Shown here one piece after another: positions 1 through 14,800 of a DNA stretch of 64,000 nt. The stretch comes from Branchiostoma floridae (lineage: Eukaryota > Chordata > Leptocardii > Amphioxiformes > Branchiostomatidae), in NCBI RefSeq assembly GCF_000003815.2, contig NC_049983.1, positions 25,176,069-25,240,068 on the forward strand, in the 5' to 3' direction. A program made the translations under genes and the position numbers. Below the pieces are notes generated by a model, which saw nothing but the letters and a program-made list of their open reading frames with translations, searched no databases and was not told the DNA's origin. Numbering within the stretch: position 1 is the first letter of the stretch; each line of letters starts with the position of its first letter.

Positions 1-2915
1 ACTTAATATACAGAAAAGGTGAACAATGTTTTACATCCATTTAGAAAATATATTTACATGTCATATTGATATGAATGTAAACAACATTTATTAATTATTA
101 CACTTCCACATTGGAAAACACCAGGAGATATAGTTATAGTCCAAATTAGATAGAGACCAATATCTGTAGTAGTCTTGTGGCAAGTTAGATCAATAAATTA
201 TTGATTAAAACTTTCAGATGTGCAATTCTTTTGTCATTTCAAAACAAGCCTTGAGTTAGTTTGTTGTCAATGCTTAGAAAGAGTTACCGTAATATAGAAC
301 GATTAATTTCCATCCATACATGTATCATGAAAAAAATTATGGTAAAAGTCCTGAATATAGTTACTTGTCTCCAGATCTTCCTCAGAATTTCATCTCTTAG
401 CTATTTCAATTCAGAGCAAGGTAGGTTGTTGTATTTTACCAGTCTTGTTTTTATTAAATGTGTATGAGTTTGCCAGTGGACAAGAGAAGAAAAAAACACA
501 GGCACAATTATAAACCATACCACATTTTATTTTATTTTATTAAAGCACACCAAAAGAGGGGAAATTATCACCATTTAGGACAAACAATAAAACGAGACTG
601 ATATGGAACTTTTGAAAAAAAAAAATACAAAACACGACTAACTTGAATCCAACTTTGACTGCATATAGGAATTGATTGTACTTAGATGCAAAATAATGAT
701 TGTTCTTAATTAGTTTACATACACATAACTACACTGTATTTGGAGCAGTTCCAGCAAACATTCTGATTATAATGAAGTTTCCAAATGTCTTCATACCATA
801 AATACATTAAATCCTATTAACTATAACTGTAAATACCATGGCGGGGAATGTTACCTAAGATTGTACACAAACGAACAAGTCTATGAACTTTGAAGATAAC
901 ACTATATATATGTTGGTATATCCAAACACAATGTATATTTAGCAAATGTGTTCCATATCTAAAATTACATGTGTGAATGTCATTGCAAAATAACAGCTCA
1001 AGCTAAGGATGGTTTACTTCGCTTAAAAACATGAACAATCGCGTTATACATTCGAAATGCATAACATGTAGGAATGAAGTCAAGTATACCTACCTTACAA
1101 ATTACAAGCAGAATATTAATCATTATATTTCTTGGAATGACAAATTCTAATTTAAAAAAACATAAGCTTATGAAATATGGCTGAAGTGGTTGTTATATAA
1201 TGCAACTTATGGATTTCTAATGAGCAATGCACATTGCAAGTGGCAAATTGTGAAGTTTTAACATGGAATGTTGATTACTACAGGCAAATAGAATTCAGTA
1301 TCTTTTTGGATCCTGCAAATCTCTTATTGCACAACTCAATCACAAACAGTGGTACAGGATTTCACAACAAAACATCAAATTTACCTTGAATTCGAGAAAC
1401 GTAGCCAGATATTCTCCCTTACAAGTAACATTAAATTTAAACATTAAAATGATATGCAAACTTTCACCAGGTATGGTCTTAAACCAATACACTTCCATGG
1501 TTCTCAAACAGAAGGATACACAAATCTAAAATACATATTGCAAAAAAAAAATGCTCTATGTTATTGCCAATTCTTTCAACTCCTGGCTTGACTCTGGTCA
1601 ATTTGCGAGGTCGTCAAAGACAGGACTTTGCTTAAAGAATCTTTTATGCTGTTTTTCTTTTCAATCCCATCCTTTATGATCAAGAACCAAGAAGGCATTG
1701 GTGCCATGCCCCAACATACACTTATAACATAGCAAGACTGTGTACAAAATCACCATAACTATATATATCACATCTAGGTAAATAAGAAAATTACAGACCC
1801 AACATTTACAAAAAGAACCTTGTACCTTGTGGTCAAACAATCATCTGATTATGCAAAATATTTATATACAGATCCATTCACCATTGCTCTAAGATATACA
1901 AACACAACATCATCATTTATAATAACTGAAAAAAAACATCCTTGTTACAATGACTGTGTTCCTGACACTTTGCTCGTGGAATGATTGGAAACTTAAGACC
2001 ATATAATATTCGACCTTGACACATGCAGAAAGCTACAATAGATAGTACTGTGTGGGAAAAATCACTTATAATATTTTGACATATCGAACATAGATCATAC
2101 CACCTATACATTCCCATAAAACATGACACAAAATCTTACTGTGATTGACAGTGTGTGTCGTCTTCCTCTTTCCTTGTTCAATTATCTACTTTCTGAAGAG
2201 TCGTTTTTCTTTCTCCTGGAAGATCTCATCATTTTATACAACTGATCAAGATGCAAAGATATCGGCAGCAAGATATAACTTTTTTTCAATAGAATTCTAA
2301 CCAGAAAAAAAAAGTTCCATTTTAAAATAATCTTGCAGCCTACAAATGATATGATTGTTTCAAGAAAGGATAATCTCACCATTGCACAAGTCCTAGAAAT
2401 CTAAGAACAATTTCTGCCCTTTTTGGGAGAAGAGTTTCACTGGGCCAATTCTAACCAGCCCCCTGAAATTACCAACTTTGGTCACAAATTGCAAATAACA
2501 ATGAAAAATAAAAATTCCTTTCAAGGGGCAAGAAGTCAGACATCTAAATACAAAGATACATTTTTCTTGATGAAAGACACAAAAGAATGCACTTGAATAC
2601 TTAATATGTCCTAAATAAACTCTTGCTTCCTAACTATAGTGACTGTCATATTTTTGTAATTGATTACTAACAATTACATTTAGTTCCATTGAGCCTTTTG
2701 AGAAACGAAATAAATACAAATTTCCCACCAGAATAGAGGGTCTTGAGAGGAACAATTTGATTTAAAAGTTTTCTGAAACATTGCAAACTTGGAGTGGACG
2801 ATGTTATTTCATAGAAGGGGGACTCTAGCTGGAGTAGCAGCAGTAGTTGGAGGGGGGGTCTTTGTTGTCAGGGGGGGCTGAACCTTGTTGGGGGGGGGGG
2901 TTGTCTTCAGCGTCC
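1..2915 (-). other. Downstream flank and probable 3' UTR of ELAPOR1
   Basis: This A+T-rich stretch holds no convincing coding ORF on either strand. The part next to the stop codon is the likely 3' UTR of the minus-strand ELAPOR gene and starts with poly-C tracts (poly-G on the plus strand around 2845-2903). A run of AATAAA-type signals on the minus strand lies at about 525-541. It is the best candidate poly(A) site, but the 3' end cannot be fixed from sequence alone. Confidence 0.45.
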
Positions 2916-2981
2916 TCATATATTGGAGAGCTGTTGCTTTGGTGTCAGCTGGATGGACTCGAACGGGTTGTCTCCTTCTCC
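2916..2981 (-). CDS. ELAPOR1: ELAPOR exon 27: C-terminus and stop
   Basis: 66 nt, phase 0. Encodes [20 protein letters not shown] plus one residue, then TGA. FESIQL aligns with human FDSVPL near the C-terminus. Confidence 0.88.
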   Translation of the reverse strand, partial: GEGDNPFESIQLTPKQQLSNI

Positions 2982-5900
2982 CTGTGAGGAAAAATGTAAC
3001 AGTGAGACCTAGTTCAGCAGGAAGTAAGGTTTTAATTTAAAAAGTTTCCTTTGATAATGATTTAATAGATAATGGATACTGACTTATCAAAGGCCACACA
3101 CAAAACTGATTAGACATTGAACAGTTATCATGACTGCTAAATTTTGGCCTCTATTTTATCCCTGGGGCCCCATGAACAAGAAGAAACATTGAATTTTATT
3201 TTTAATTTCAAAATCAAAGTTTGTAATGGTGCAAAAGCATGTCTAATTAGTATACAAGTATCAGTGGCTTTTATAGCAGCTGCTATATCTATTACAAATT
3301 GATGGAAAGGCCCATTGTCTAGTCTGAATCAGTATCATCTACAAGGTGATAAAATGTAGCATCAAGAACTCTGTCTATAGTGACCACCTGTCCACGTAGA
3401 CAAGCTTTTATAGGCCCCCTGGTCTTCTACATCTTCATTACACTACTCCCTGTTGTTTGAAGTCCTGGGTTAAGGTAGGCAAGCCTCCAGCCTGGAATGA
3501 AATTACCCAACCGTGGGGCTGTCAAGACCATGCCAGTTCCAATCTGGTATAATTCTGGGACCTTCTTGACCTGTTTTGACTGAGAGTGGTAGCACTTATC
3601 CTCAAATATAAAAGTGTTCAGAAAAACTCACGGCCATCTTGGACTGCATCTTGTTCTTGAACTTGTTGAAGAGCGTGGAGGCGGAGTTCCCGCCCTCGTT
3701 AAAGATGACCTCGTCTTCGTCCTCGCCGTCATCAACGCAGGACTCGACCTTGGGGAGTTCTCCAGGCTTGGTGGAGTTCTGCATCAGTCGCATGTACTTG
3801 TACTCAAGTCTGGGGGAAAATAACACAGAAAATCAGAGAAAACATCAGTCGCATGTACTTGTACTCAAGTCTGGGGGAAAGTAACAAGTGAAATTAGAGA
3901 AAACATCAGTCGCATGTACTTGTACTCGAGTCTGGGGGAAAATAATAGGTGAAATATTAGAGAAAACATCAGCTGCATGTACTTGTACTCAAGTCTGGGG
4001 GAAAATAACACAATCATCAGTCAGTGGGTTCATTCAGTTTGTCCCCATCACTGCTAAAGGTGGACAACCCGGTGCTATCTGCGTGGAAATAACACAATCT
4101 GCATCAGTCGCATGTACTTGTACTCAAGTCTGGGGGGAAATAACACAGGAAATCAGAGAGAATATCAGCTGCATGTACTTATATATACTCCAGTCTAGGG
4201 GGAGGGAGAGGGGGAAATAACACAATCATGAAATTAGAGAAAAAATCAACTCAAGTCTGGGGGAAAAAATATAATAAACACTGTGACATGAAATCAGAGA
4301 AAACGTCAGTCAATGATTTTTTTAGATAAATTTCTCACAAACCATCACATGCAGGGGAAGAAAACAATGTGTTTCACACCCTGAATCATTTGTAGTCTGT
4401 TACAAATTCTCAATAAATTTGAAAAAATCATTTACTACAAAATAATCATGACTTTGTACAACATCAATCAAATGGTTCATACTTTTACACTCAGACTTGT
4501 TGTAAAGTTCAATGGAATGGTGAACAAAAGAGTTCTGTAGGCGCTTGCTCTTTTGTCCTGAGAGTCTGGGACCATGGCCTTAAGAGTACTTCTCAAGAGT
4601 TCTCCCTGTTGCTTGATGCCGTTGAAAAGGTGCAAAATTGTGCAGTTGATGACTTGGACTCCACACATTGACTTGAATAGGGACACTGCGGCGGCCTCCC
4701 TCCTCTCTTTCAAAGGCAGATTCGGCATGGAACGCGAGATGATCTCTCTACTGTCTGGCTCTATTATCTTGTAATGAATACTATAATTTAGCTATTTGCC
4801 AAAAAGCAGTTACTGTAACTGTTACTCGACAAGCAACTGAATATGATTTTGCAAACGGTCAGACATTTCAGATGGCATCCACCATCTTTCGCCAGTGACA
4901 CTGAAGTGATCTGGGAAAAACTGGTCTTATATACCCTAACTATGAATGCAAATGAGCTGAAGACAATTTTGGATGTCCAATAGGAAAAAAGGTAAGACAA
5001 AGTCAATCTAAAGACAATTTGGGTAACAGTTATCCAACAGGAAACAAACTTTAAGGTAAGGCTAAGTCAAGCTGAACACAATTTTGGATTCCAAAAGGAA
5101 ACATTAAACATTCATACTATTAGCTATTTGGCTACTCTAGCATGAAGATGATTGAAGACTTAAGTTGGAGCTTGAAAGGATGTGACGTGCCACGAGGCAC
5201 TTTGTCCTGAATCACAAAGAAGAAGGGATAGCTTCAGTCCCTCACATGTATCTGTACTTCCTGATACAGTGGTCACCAGTGTCAGTAACAAACACATATC
5301 CATCCTCTGTCACAGCTACCCCATAGGGCTCATACATTTTGTCCTCATTACTGCTAATGCTGGACACCCAGGTCCCATCTGGGTGAAACACCTGAAGCTT
5401 CTGACTGTGTGCAACACCATCAGCTGTACCTCCAACGTTTGACAGTACAATGTTACCCCTATTGTCAACTGACACTCCTGTAGGCCACCACATGTCCTGT
5501 GGCTGCCTGCCCTTTTTACCAAACTTGCGTTGGAACTTCAGATTCTTGTCAAACACCTGAATACGGTGGTTGTTTTGATCTGCCACAAAGATGTTGTCTT
5601 CTTTATCCACAGTGACAAAACATGGCTCATCAAACTGCTCCTCCCCCTGCCCCTGCCCTCCCACCTGTTTCACCAGAGTTCCATCTGCCTCAAACAAGAA
5701 GATGCTGTGTTTGCCTGGATCAGCTACAACAACCCTCCCATCCCTCTGTACTGTTAGGCCATAGGGCTTCATGCAATATTCACCAAGAGGAAATTTGTGC
5801 AGCAGTTCTCCTGATGGGGAAAATTTCTTCACTTCCATCCCAGATTTCACTTCCATCCCAGATTTCACTACTATGGTGCCATCAATCTGAACTGTAAGTC

Positions 5901-8900
5901 CTTCGGGGTTGGTTGTAGAAAATGAATGACAAAAGTTTCCACTCAGATCAAACACCTGAACACGATGGTTAAAATTATCGGACACATACAGCCTGTCCCC
6001 CCTGACTGCTACATCCACAGGCAGCTCAAACTGCCCATGTTGGCTGCCCGGCTGTCCAAACCTCAGTACAGGGCAGTCCCCACACATTCCCTCTATAATG
6101 GCTGCAGACCCACGCATTCCACAGGAGGTACGAGCTTTTTTGCTGTTCTGTAGGGCTCTTAAGTTCAGTAATTTCTTTACAATGTCATATAAATTAGCAG
6201 GAAGACTGCTAGCATCTGCTCCTTGTAGACTGACAAGACGGACAGACAAACTTGCTCTTTCCCTTCTGGCATTTTTCCAAACACCTGGCACAAAAGGTGT
6301 GAAGACAGGGCAGGACTCGGGGGTCTTCAAAGATGTCCTTGCAGACGTCACAAGTGAGGAACTCGTTGTCAAACTCTTCCTGTGGGTAGCCTGCAGCAGC
6401 CATGGTTGTTACAACACGTCTCTGTGCTTCTGGCCTGCTGAAATTCTACAATTGTGAAGAACTCTTTTCACACCCGTCGTCAGTCTGGAGTGTCAAATGT
6501 CTGAATGTGTTAAAGTGAAAGGCGTGGGCCAGGCTTGTTTCTGTTGGCGTGGGGTCACAGGTAACGCTATTTGCGCTGCACTGATTGATCATTTTGAAAA
6601 TCAGCAAAGTTTTGCTGGGGATTGTGAAAGTGAAAGGTGTGTCCGGACCAGGGTCTGACTTGTTTCCGTTGGTGTGACGTCACAGGTAACATCCAATTGC
6701 GCTGCACTGATTGTCAGTTTGAAAATCAGCAAAGTTTCGATGGGGATGTGTGAAAGTGAAACTTGTTTCTGTTGGCGTGGGGTCCCAGGTAATGCCATTT
6801 GCACTGCACTGATTGGTCAGGTTTGAAAATCAGCAAACTTAAGGTAAATCCCCAGAGACAAAAACAGTCTGTCGGTATGAGTCATCTTTATGCTTGGGGG
6901 CATCAAACATGCCTGAGCATATAATTACATAGTATCAGCATGAAAGGTGATGTCAGGTCAAGCAATATCTAATGTTGCATGTCAAGCACAGACTATTCAT
7001 TATCAAGCCAAACCACCTTGATTTGTTGTTTCTCATATTCAATAGCTCAGCCTAATGTTGCATGTGTGCTGTTCATTTCCCTTGGCGAGCAGATATGTTT
7101 GGACTGCTTTTGCACAAAAGATCACCATTCAGCCTGATAATTATTGCATTTACAGGTACATTCAAGTACACTACATGTAAGTCCTCTTCTATTGTGTTTG
7201 AGGTAAATATGTACAGGGATAGCCGTGTAGGTCTCTGTACTCACGAATGTTTTAGACTCTAGACAAGGGTTTCAAGTTTTCCTATTTCCCATATTCATTT
7301 CTATGATTTCTCTGATACTTACTTCCTGTTCTTCCTCCAGAAGTAGACCAGCATACAAACCAGCAGGATGGAGCAGCAGGTGGCCAGGCCCACTCCTATC
7401 TGGACCTGGAGGAGAAAAAACATCATGGTTCAAAAATTTGTATTTTCCCAGAAAAGAGTGGAATTTGTTATCACCATGCACAGTAAGGATTCCGTGTAAT
7501 AGAACCAGCTTCTCCTGTGTCGCATGCCTGCAAAGCTGTACCAGGTGTGTTACGCTGAAGGGTGGATATACCGGCTATTTAGACTTGCTTGTGTTAATTC
7601 AAAAGTTACTTTTACTAAGACTTGAGTTGTGTATCTAATGCTACCTGGATGTATAACCTTCATACATTTGTACAAACAATATGGTTTATCCTTTGTACTA
7701 GGTGTCCAGGAGTCTACATAAGGACCAATGTGACCACTTCCTGCTTGTCCCTTAGAGTAATTTTCCCACTGACACACCTGTCTACTCTGAAAATTTTCTT
7801 GTTCCTTGAGTCACTGTGGTAACAGGGCTCGAAATAGCGAAATAGTTTTTTCTGCATACGTGCACTGGTGCAGGTAACATTGAAAATTACCTGCACCAGG
7901 CTAATTTTACCTGCACCACTCTGAATTTAGGAAGTAAGGATCATACTAAAATCATTCAGGAACCATTGCTATTTTTTTCTTTTAATATACTCTATAGGCG
8001 GTAACAGTCAATACAGCTAATAACAATCCATATACACCTACATTATAGGACATTAATGATTGTGTAAAACCCAGTACATGGACCAGTGCAGGTTAGGTGC
8101 AGGTAGACACTGGAAATACCTGCACAGCTCGAAATACTTGCACAGCTCCAATTTTACCTGCACTAACCTGCATATGCAGGTGGTATTTCGAGCCCTGAGT
8201 AATTATAATGCACCGGTCAGGCTTGATACATGTAGTATAACCTACCATGGGGTCCCTGATGGAGAGAACATGGCACTTCTTAGTCTTGGTCTGGGGCAGG
8301 GCCACACCGTCACGACAGGTCCTGGAACACAGCACACATAGTGTCATTCCATACACATACAAAAACAGGGAGCTTTCAAGCACAAGAATGTCACAATGGG
8401 GTTCAAGCACCACTAACTCACAGACCAGTCTAGATCTTTTAGCCTTGTGGTTCAACTGTGTTACTTTTGTGAGCTAGCATCCTAGGTTCAGCGCAGGTTT
8501 GAATCCTGGGAGCCTGAGGAAACTGTACTACTCGACCCTTGTGTTTCACACTCACCGTCTGTTATAATTTATTACTGGATGAAGAATCCTTACACTGATC
8601 CTTGATGGAGATATTCCTGACCATATAACATCACAAACAAACAAACAAACAACAAACATTGGTTGTACCTGTACTCAGTCTGTGTCCAGAGGTACTTGGT
8701 GACCTGCTGTCCATCCTTGCACTGCCCCTCTATGCTGGAGAAGTCCCTCTCGGTGCACAGAGGACAGGCCTGCTGCGTGTGCCACAGGAAGTGGAAATCA
8801 CACCCTAATGAAAATAAAGGAATAAATTGATGTTGGTTACAATTGTTGTTGTGTGTGTTTGGCCCCATTCATGTACTAATTTAAAAGTGGTTCACTAAAG

Positions 8901-10704
8901 GGCAGCAAGCTTTCTTAGTTTTTTTTATTGTTTAGCATAACTTGAAGGTTGAGGTTCTGTCAATGGTATGTTGATTACTATTTGTATAGAGTCATGCAAA
9001 AACAAAGTCCTTGTCAGGCTTTAGAGATTAAAGAAAAGACATGCTTGCTCAAAGAACAGTCTATCAGAGAAATGTATTACTAAAAGTTAAATGTTGATTT
9101 TGACATATCGATAGAGAAACACATTCAAATTTACATGTATCAAAAGCTTTAAAACTTTAATTTTTCTACATTTGAAAGTATCTGTTGACTATCAACATTT
9201 AGAGATTTTCAGTTGAAAACAAGAGGACCAAAAGAAGAAGTTGACAGTGTGTATTCCCTTAAGACTTTGCAGGTTTAAAGCCTGACCTGTACAAGTGCCA
9301 GTGGGACAGTTCCGTGGCAGCTCTATCTTCCCCTCCCCAGTCTGGGTGTAATCACAGCGCAGGTAGATCAGGGTACGCCGCCCTTCAGGGCACGCCATGG
9401 TCGACCTACAGGGGCAACAAACAAACAAACAAATGCTGTTAACATTATTCGTCCTCATGCTAAAGTCTAGGTAATTGCAGGGCACAACAGCTAGGGTAGT
9501 CACTTTGTTTTTTTGTTTGTTTGATAAAATCGCCCTGCAGTCTGCATTTCACTTTCTCTCGCAGGTCATTTCTCCCTCAGAAGAACTACCACTGTGACAG
9601 TGACTCCTGACCTAGGATTGATGTATTCAAAAATTTGTATTTTCCCAGAACTATGATGATCGTAGAGTGGAATTTTTTATCACCAAGAACAGTAGGGGCA
9701 TCTTCTCTGAATAGTTTTAAAGAACGCTTGCAGATAGATGTGCAAAAGTTAGTTGTGATGGATCGTTCAGTGTAATATAACCAGCTGCTGCCGCACTGCG
9801 TACCTGCAAGCTGGTGTGTTACGCCGAACGGTGGTTATACCGGCTATATGGATAGTTACAGATTCAGACTCACTTCTCAGACTGGAACTCGAACATGAGA
9901 TCGTGGATGCCATCCTTCTCCGGCTCAAACAGATCCACCATCTCAGACATGGCCGTTCCCGTGTTGTTCACTCCGGCAAGGGTCACGTTCAGCAGACGGT
10001 CTCCAAGGCTGGACAACAACAACAAAAATTAACTTCTGCTACATTCAATTCAATGTAGTACTATATCATGTAATTATGTGCAGGATGCGGCAGAGACTGC
10101 CATTCCAGAATCGGCTTGTTCAGCCACCAAAGAAGATGTCGCCATGACCAAAACGCATCGTCTCTTTAGATGGACGGAGGCCAATGATGATGATGATGAT
10201 GGTTAATGTGAACAGGACAACTGACAGCTTACAAAATTCTGGGTCTTTTTAGTTAACTTTGTTTTTCTATTATCTAGATTTCAGAGCATGTAGAATGTAT
10301 AACACTCTGCCTTTAAACTGCATCTGCTTGCTTGTATTTCAACTTCTTTTCTCAGTTGACTCTTTAGACTTTACATCCGTCAATATTCAAGGCCTCAGAC
10401 ATCCAGGAAATAAGATATGCCAGATAGCAGTTACTCAAGCTACTGGATATAATTTCCAAATCAAATCCAGTTGCCAAGAGTAGCTGCTATTTTGTGACTC
10501 TTAACATCATGTTAAAACAAGCATCCAAGGATATAGTCTAAGTCTTAGAATGATATCCATTCAAATTAAGTGTAATTGATTGATTGATTGATTGAACTCT
10601 ACCTGTCGGGCTGTGCAGAGATGACCTGAGCGATGCCCTTGTTGTTGGTCGGGATGATGGTGGAACGACACACCATGCCTTTCACCTTGTCTCTGATTAA
10701 TCTT

Positions 10705-10757
<53 letters not shown>

Positions 10758-11814
10758 CCTTACCTGTCGGGCTGTGCAGAGATGACCTGAGCGATGCCCT
10801 TGTTGTTGGTAGGGATGATGGTAGAGCGGCACACCATGCCTTTCACCTTGTCTCTGATTAATCTTTTTATTGATTGATTGATTGATTGATTGACTGATTG
10901 ATTGATTGATCCTTACCTGTCGGGCTGTGCAGAGATGACCTGAGCGATGCCCTTGTTGTTGGTAGGGATGATCGTAGAGCGGCACACCATGCCTTTCACC
11001 TTGTCTCTGATTAATCTTTTTATTGATTGATTGATTGATTGATTGACTGCTTGATTGATTGATTGACCCTTACCTGTCAGGCTGTGCAGAGATGACCTGA
11101 GCGATGCCCTTGTTGTTGGTAGGGATGATAGTGGAACGGCACACCATGCCTTTCACCTTGTCTCTGATTAATCTTTTTATTGATTGATTGATTGATTGAT
11201 TGACTGCTTGATTGATTGATTGACCCTTACCTGTCAGGCTGTGCAGAGATGACCTGAGCGATGCCCTTGTTGTTGGTAGGGATGATCGTAGAGCGGCACA
11301 CCATGCCTTTCACCTTGTCTCTGATTAATCTTTTTATTGATTGATTGATTGATTGATTGACTGCTTGATTGATTGATTGACCCTTACCTGTCAGGCTGTG
11401 CAGAGATGACCTGAGCGATGCCCTTGTTGTTGGTAGGGATGATAGTGGAACGGCACACCATGCCTTTCACCTTGTCTCTGATTAATCTTTTTATTGATTG
11501 ATTGATTGATTGATTGACTGCTTGATTGATTGATTGACCCTTACCTGTCAGGCTGTGCAGAGATGACCTGAGCGATGCCCTTGTTGTTGGTAGGGATGAT
11601 CGTAGAGCGGCACACCATGCCTTTCACCTTGTCTCTGATTAATCTTTTTATTGATTGATTGATTGATTGATTGACTGCTTGATTGATTGATTGACCCTTA
11701 CCTGTCAGGCTGTGCAGAGATGACCTGAGCGATGCCCTTGTTGTTGGTAGGGATGATAGTGGAACGGCACACCATGCCTTTCACCACGTCTCCAACCTCT
11801 CCTGGCTGTGCAGG

Positions 11815-11845
<31 letters not shown>

Positions 11846-14800
11846 AAGTTGTGTTACTTATCGGTTACCAGTAGACCCGAAGGCAACTTCAAGGTTACTT
11901 TAAGTTAAAAGAGTAGACTGGAACAAAATCTCTAGATTCTCTCCCTATATCAGAAACATCATGATTGAGACAAGCTTGACTTAAGACACGAAAAATTGAT
12001 CCAACTTTTACCTTACAATAGTCAAGAAACAAAATTCTTAAGAATTAAATAAGAATTATGTACGAAATCTATCAAACTTTCACACAAAAAGAACTCACAT
12101 GCTACCATAGGATCTGCTTGGACATTTAAGAAAGCTACCAAGAGTACTGTAAATGCAGAAATGTTCGCGGTGGATTAATGTTTGCAGTTTTCGCGGTGAC
12201 CACTTCACCGCAAACTTAAAACCACAGTAAAAATTTTTCTATTATGGTATCAGACTGCAGTCTATGGTGTTACCGCAAATTTAAATCCACCGCAAAAAGT
12301 CCTTTTACCTGCTACCGCGAAATTAAATCCCCGCAAACTTAAATGCATTTACAGTATTTGACAAAACTGAAAGCATGAGAAGTTCCCTTACCCTGCCCCC
12401 CTGTCCCTCCACTGCTGTGATGTTGTCCAGGCACGAGGCCTCCCCGATCCCGTTGTTGCCGCACAGCGAGATGTTGAACTGGTAGAAGTACCGCGTGCCC
12501 ATCGCCGTGAAGGTCGGGGCAGACTGCACAGCATGGAACCTGGGAAGGTAAGAAGAGAAAAATATAAATTTTGTTTGTCGAGTGACTGAGAAGGCCTGCA
12601 AAGCCTACTACCAGGATTTCCAAAAGCCAAGGCCACGGGGTATTCCCCCGAAGCGCTGGAAGGATCAAATTGCAAAGGATATTGTAATCTCCAAGCAGAT
12701 CCTACGGTGCCATAAGATAGTATCAAAGCTGGCCAAGGAGTGTAGCCGGCTAAGGGAGTCAAACGGGAAGTTTGATACTATACATTACGTACCGTGGATC
12801 TGGTTGGAGATTAAGGATATTGGACGTAGTATCATTAGTCAGTTAACATTTGCCCAGTACACTTGAGCTGTATATAGTGTATCTTTTATCATATTAGCTA
12901 TTTCTCCAACTGTCGACATCATAAAATATTACTTTCATCACTTCCCAACATACCAGACTCTTGCCCATATGAATTGGTATGCAGCCTCATGTCTTATTTA
13001 AATGGAATTCAAACATACTGCGCAGTTACAAATCTCGAGTTTGCCCTGCCAGGTACAGCGCCACAGGTGTGACTTCCTTTAGGTCTTCGGACCAGGTGTT
13101 CACTTTCAACAAAAGGCCAGTTCAACCTGAAGAATCGACTAAATACATCTTGCATATTTCTTTAGGACACTGTCTCTGGGTAAGTCTTCATCTTTGTCTT
13201 ATGTGTGGGACTCTTCTTAAGATGAGGTTATCATTCAAATGCATCGTGGACTTAAGGATTGTTCTGCGAAAATTAGAGTAATACTATGTGACAGAAATGT
13301 CACAAATTGACAGACATACCTAAGATGTACTTGACCAATATTACATTCTCGTGACTGAAAATATTCAGGAAACACAATGAAACAAAATGGAGCCAGGTGT
13401 TCTTTTTCGCTTCATTTCCTTGTCAGGAAAACCCGAATAGATAAGCAGTACCCTGTATGTCAGGGAGCAGCAAGTGGGGCAAAGACTGTCGAGCCATATA
13501 ATTTATAAGGCAATGAAAAAAAAAATATGTCTGATACTTGCTGAGTTGCAATCATGATTAGGTCAAAGCAATATAGAAACGGTCACCCAGAAGCCATATT
13601 GTTCAACAGACAATCCTATAATAATTTTTGCCATATTGTTCAACAGACAATCCTATAATAATTTTTGTGTAAAATAACATACAAAAAGACTGTCAAGCAG
13701 TGCAATTCAGCCCTTAGGGCTGCAAGACCGCTTTTAATTTGTCATTCTTGTTGAATTGAATGAATAAACCAATCTACTACAGACAAATTATTTTTAGCGC
13801 AAAAACAAAGTTGTTGTCTATTTTTTAAAATATAACATTATTTGTTAATATATATTATTATTTATATATTAATCCTGTTTGATTTTGATATTTCTCTGAT
13901 GAACATTAGCTGTTAGGTCTTCCCAAGAAGGAAACTTTCTAAATCTGTAGCCGTTTCCAGTTTCTAAGTTATTGAGCCAATCAAAACTCAGATGTGGAAA
14001 TGACGTCCTGAATACTGGTCAAAATCGTCTGGTGCATAGCATCTTTGGCCCCCTCATTCTGATTGTGGTTGGCGTTCGCAGAGTGAATGTACGCATTTAA
14101 TTCATTTTGCCATGTCTGCATTTATTCTTTTTTATATAGTACAGAATACATCATGACAATATACACTGTAAATACTCAAGGTTTAGAATGTACAACGATT
14201 GCACAGTGGAGTGTGTGTTTTTACTCGGACCTTCACAGTCCGACAATTACCGTGATCTACAGCTGCAAAACGTCCGCTCAATTATTATCTTAACAAAATG
14301 CCACGGGCAAGACTTTGCATTTTCACAAAAATGTTGCCAAAATTCTAGTTGACATATTTATTATTGATATCAGATTGGAATGAGATTTAAAAAAAAAAGG
14401 AACTTCCTCATTAATTAATCACTCACTGTGTGATCAATGCATTTTTCGCATACCCTGCATGTAGTTGTGTTGCAGCTCTTTATACATCTCACGATGTGTA
14501 GATGTATAATAGAGAAATGCATTTTCATTTGTTGATAAAACAATTTTAAAAGTAGGTGCATGTACCACCATTTAGTTGAATCAATTTCCCCACTTTGGTG
14601 GTTGGCTGGTATGTGGGCTGTACCATTGCGGCACTGGAAAAGGGGTTTTGTAATATTGCAAATGTCATGACTATAATGATTCAAATGTCATGACTCAAAA
14701 ACCTGTTAAAAAAGTCATTATTAGATAATCAAACATTTAATTAATCTCCCATTCATTGTCAGTTGTTACATTTCTTTCAATGTTATATTCTTATTACATC

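Noticed and set aside
10599-10985. 128-codon ORF of [10 protein letters not shown] and INQSINQS repeats
   Set aside because: It reads the exon 20 array in the wrong frame and through TTGA repeats. The exon frame is supported by homology and phase.
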